Part shown: one piece after another, positions 62,678-64,000 of the stretch
Numbering within the stretch: position 1 is the stretch's first letter
How the letters are laid out: every line of letters begins with the position of its first letter
NCBI GenBank assembly: GCA_963837165.1
Contig: CAWIMD010000009.1
Span: 1 to 64,000, forward strand
Source of the DNA: JAENWD01 sp963837165
GTDB lineage: Bacteria > Acidobacteriota > Vicinamibacteria > Vicinamibacterales > JAENWD01
Direction: 5' to 3'
Length of the DNA: 64,000 bases
Notes under the pieces: generated by a model
What the model saw: only the letters and a program-made list of their open reading frames with translations
Database searches by the model: none
What the model was told of the DNA's origin: nothing
Program-made: the position numbers and the translations under genes

Positions 62678-63976
62678 GTGGGCCCGGCCGGGGGCACCCG
62701 CTGGCGCGTCCTCGGGTTCGCGTTCGCGCTGGCCGTCGTCACCTACCTCGATCGCATCGCGATCTCGGCGGCGGCCCCGTTTCTGATGGCCGACCTGCAC
62801 CTGACCGTGCTGGAGATGAGCGCGGTCTTCGGGGCGTTCACGCTCGCGTATTCCCTGTTCGAGATCCCATCCGGGTGGCTGGCCGACGTGCTGGGCCCGC
62901 GCCGCGTGCTCACGCGCATCGTCCTGTGGTGGTCCGCCTTCACGATGCTGACCGGGACCGTCCGCGGGTACGGGTCGCTCCTGGCCGTGCGCTTCCTGTT
63001 CGGTGCGGGCGAGGCCGGGGCCTTCCCGAGCGTGGCCCGCAGCTTCTCGCGCTGGTTCCCGGCGCGCGAGCGCGGGCGTGCCAACGGCGTGATGTTCCTC
63101 GGGTCCCGCCTGGGCGGCATGCTCGCCTCGCCGGTGGCGCTGCTGCTCATCGCCCGCTGGGGCTGGCGCGCCACGTTTGCGGGACTCGGGCTGCTGGGGC
63201 TCGGATGGGCGCTTGCCTGGTTCCTCTGGTACCGGGACGATCCGGCGCAGCACCCGGCCGTCACTCCCGCGGAGCTCGCCTGGATTGGGCAGGATCCGGG
63301 ACGCGATGCCGCGGTCCCGGCGACGCCCTGGCGCGCCCTGCTCGGCAGCCGGAACCTGTACGCCATCTGCGCGATGTACTTCGCGTTCGGCTACGGGCTC
63401 TACTTCTACTTCACCTGGCTGCCGACGTACCTGATCCGGGTGCTCGGGTTCTCGCTCGTCAGCGGCGGGTTCTTCGCGGCGCTTCCCTTCCTCCTGGCCG
63501 GTCTTGCGGACGTGGGCGGCGGATGGCTGACCGATCGGCTCTCGCGCACGCACGGCCTGCGGGTCGGGCGCTGTTATCTGGGCAGCGCCGCCTTCCTGGC
63601 ATCGGCGGTCCTCGTCGTGGCTTCCACGCTGGTGCACTCGGCCACGGGCGGGGCCGTGCTCCTCGCCTTCGCCCTCGCGTCGGCCAATCTCGCTCTCGGC
63701 GCCTGCTGGGCCGTCCCCCTCGACATCGCGCCCTCCCACGCAGGCGTGGTCACCGGCTGCATGAACACCTTCGGCAACCTCGGCGGCCTGGCCGGCCCCA
63801 TGGTGGTGGGGATTGCGGTGGACTGGTGGCACTCCTGGACGCTGCCGCTGCACATCGCGGCGGGCGTGTACGTCTGCGGCGCGCTTGCCTGGCTGGTCAT
63901 CGACCCGTCCACGCGCCTGGCGTCGCCCCCGCCCCGCAGCCTCCTGCGCGCATCCGGGCCCGACGCGATAGTCTAG
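62678..63976 (+). CDS. MFS transporter (anion:cation symporter family)
   Basis: 432 aa from GTG 62678, 3 bp after the M20 stop. Twelve membrane segments are visible. The first carries VVTYLDRIAISAAAPFL, the ACS-family signature. GWLADVLGPRRVLTRIVLWW after helix 2 is the MFS motif A region, and GEAGAFPSVARSFSRWFP is the ACS motif in helices 4-5. ACS members import organic anions such as glucarate, phthalate or dipeptide-like acids by proton symport. Coupling to the M20 gene suggests uptake of its product. Confidence 0.9.
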   Translation: MGPAGGTRWRVLGFAFALAVVTYLDRIAISAAAPFLMADLHLTVLEMSAVFGAFTLAYSLFEIPSGWLADVLGPRRVLTRIVLWWSAFTMLTGTVRGYGSLLAVRFLFGAGEAGAFPSVARSFSRWFPARERGRANGVMFLGSRLGGMLASPVALLLIARWGWRATFAGLGLLGLGWALAWFLWYRDDPAQHPAVTPAELAWIGQDPGRDAAVPATPWRALLGSRNLYAICAMYFAFGYGLYFYFTWLPTYLIRVLGFSLVSGGFFAALPFLLAGLADVGGGWLTDRLSRTHGLRVGRCYLGSAAFLASAVLVVASTLVHSATGGAVLLAFALASANLALGACWAVPLDIAPSHAGVVTGCMNTFGNLGGLAGPMVVGIAVDWWHSWTLPLHIAAGVYVCGALAWLVIDPSTRLASPPPRSLLRASGPDAIV

Positions 63977-64000
63977 GGTGCGCGCCGGACGTCCAGCCCG

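Noticed and set aside
61499..63853. Long open frame (784 codons) antisense to the M20 peptidase and MFS genes
   Set aside because: Spans two well-supported genes of the other strand, and its translation is low-complexity Arg/Glu/Gly sequence without domains. The same applies to antisense frames at 59175-61502, 34488-36866 and 26677-28452.

Overview
The window reads as one contig segment of a high-G+C, Gram-negative bacterium. The gene content points to Acidobacteriota, most likely Vicinamibacteria: secreted M28, M48, M20 and tricorn-like peptidases, a PQQ quinoprotein dehydrogenase, a DUF2911 protein, twin-arginine Gfo/Idh/MocA and DUF2961 proteins, and a LAL/BTAD regulator. This placement is inferred from gene content only; no marker gene apart from a partial tRNA-Arg is present. 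Genes are dense, on both strands, often with ATGA/GTGA/TGATG overlaps.

Layout. 0-2.4 kb: tRNA-Arg(TCT) end, an SMP-30 protein and two small secreted proteins. 2.3-7.3 kb: a minus-strand BadF/DUF2229/HgdB-type radical dehydratase-activase locus. 7.4-11.1 kb: a phosphoesterase lipoprotein, a SYLF protein, a frameshifted secreted protein and a cupin. 11.2-16.7 kb: a LAL regulator coupled to an SDR, divergent from denD and an HpcH/HpaI aldolase (sugar-acid catabolism). 16.7-22 kb: an epimerase-glycosyltransferase fusion, a methyltransferase, GT2 and an APC permease. 22.7-26.6 kb: sdhC-sdhA-sdhB plus a TPR-like protein. 26.7-29.7 kb: an ABC exporter with a beta-propeller protein. 29.9-32.1 kb: DUF2911 and M28. 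32.2-36.7 kb: an ABC importer operon with a STAS protein and an RsbW-like kinase embedded. 36.8-47.5 kb: a membrane-anchored protein, oxidoreductase, GGDEF, PHP, a Cys/Met PLP enzyme, tricorn-like protease and M28. 47.5-48.7 kb: a GxxExxY gene bracketed by direct repeats. 48.7-57.2 kb: aldose epimerase, SDR, a DUF2961 hydrolase, M48, amidase and PAP2. 57.3-58.3 kb: a redoxin/DsbD-alpha protein with an in-frame UGA that looks like selenocysteine. 58.4-64 kb: two tandem 131-aa paralogues, the PQQ dehydrogenase, M20 peptidase and an MFS transporter.

The strongest special signal is the candidate selenoprotein. UGA takes the place of the first Cys of a WCPYC redox motif, and a GC stem capped by a GGUC-containing loop follows about 20 nt downstream, as in bacterial SECIS elements.

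The second theme is short tandem repeats. There are five arrays of an 8-bp unit GGGGATCT (G-quadruplex-type spacing), plus 7-bp and 9-bp arrays. Nearly all are intergenic and many start or end exactly at a stop codon. Two copies of a 70-bp REP/BIME-like element accompany the octamer arrays. Several otherwise intact genes carry single-base frameshifts (near 5961, 10060, 16366, 57989 and possibly 3512), so the assembly may contain indel errors, or these genes may be decaying.
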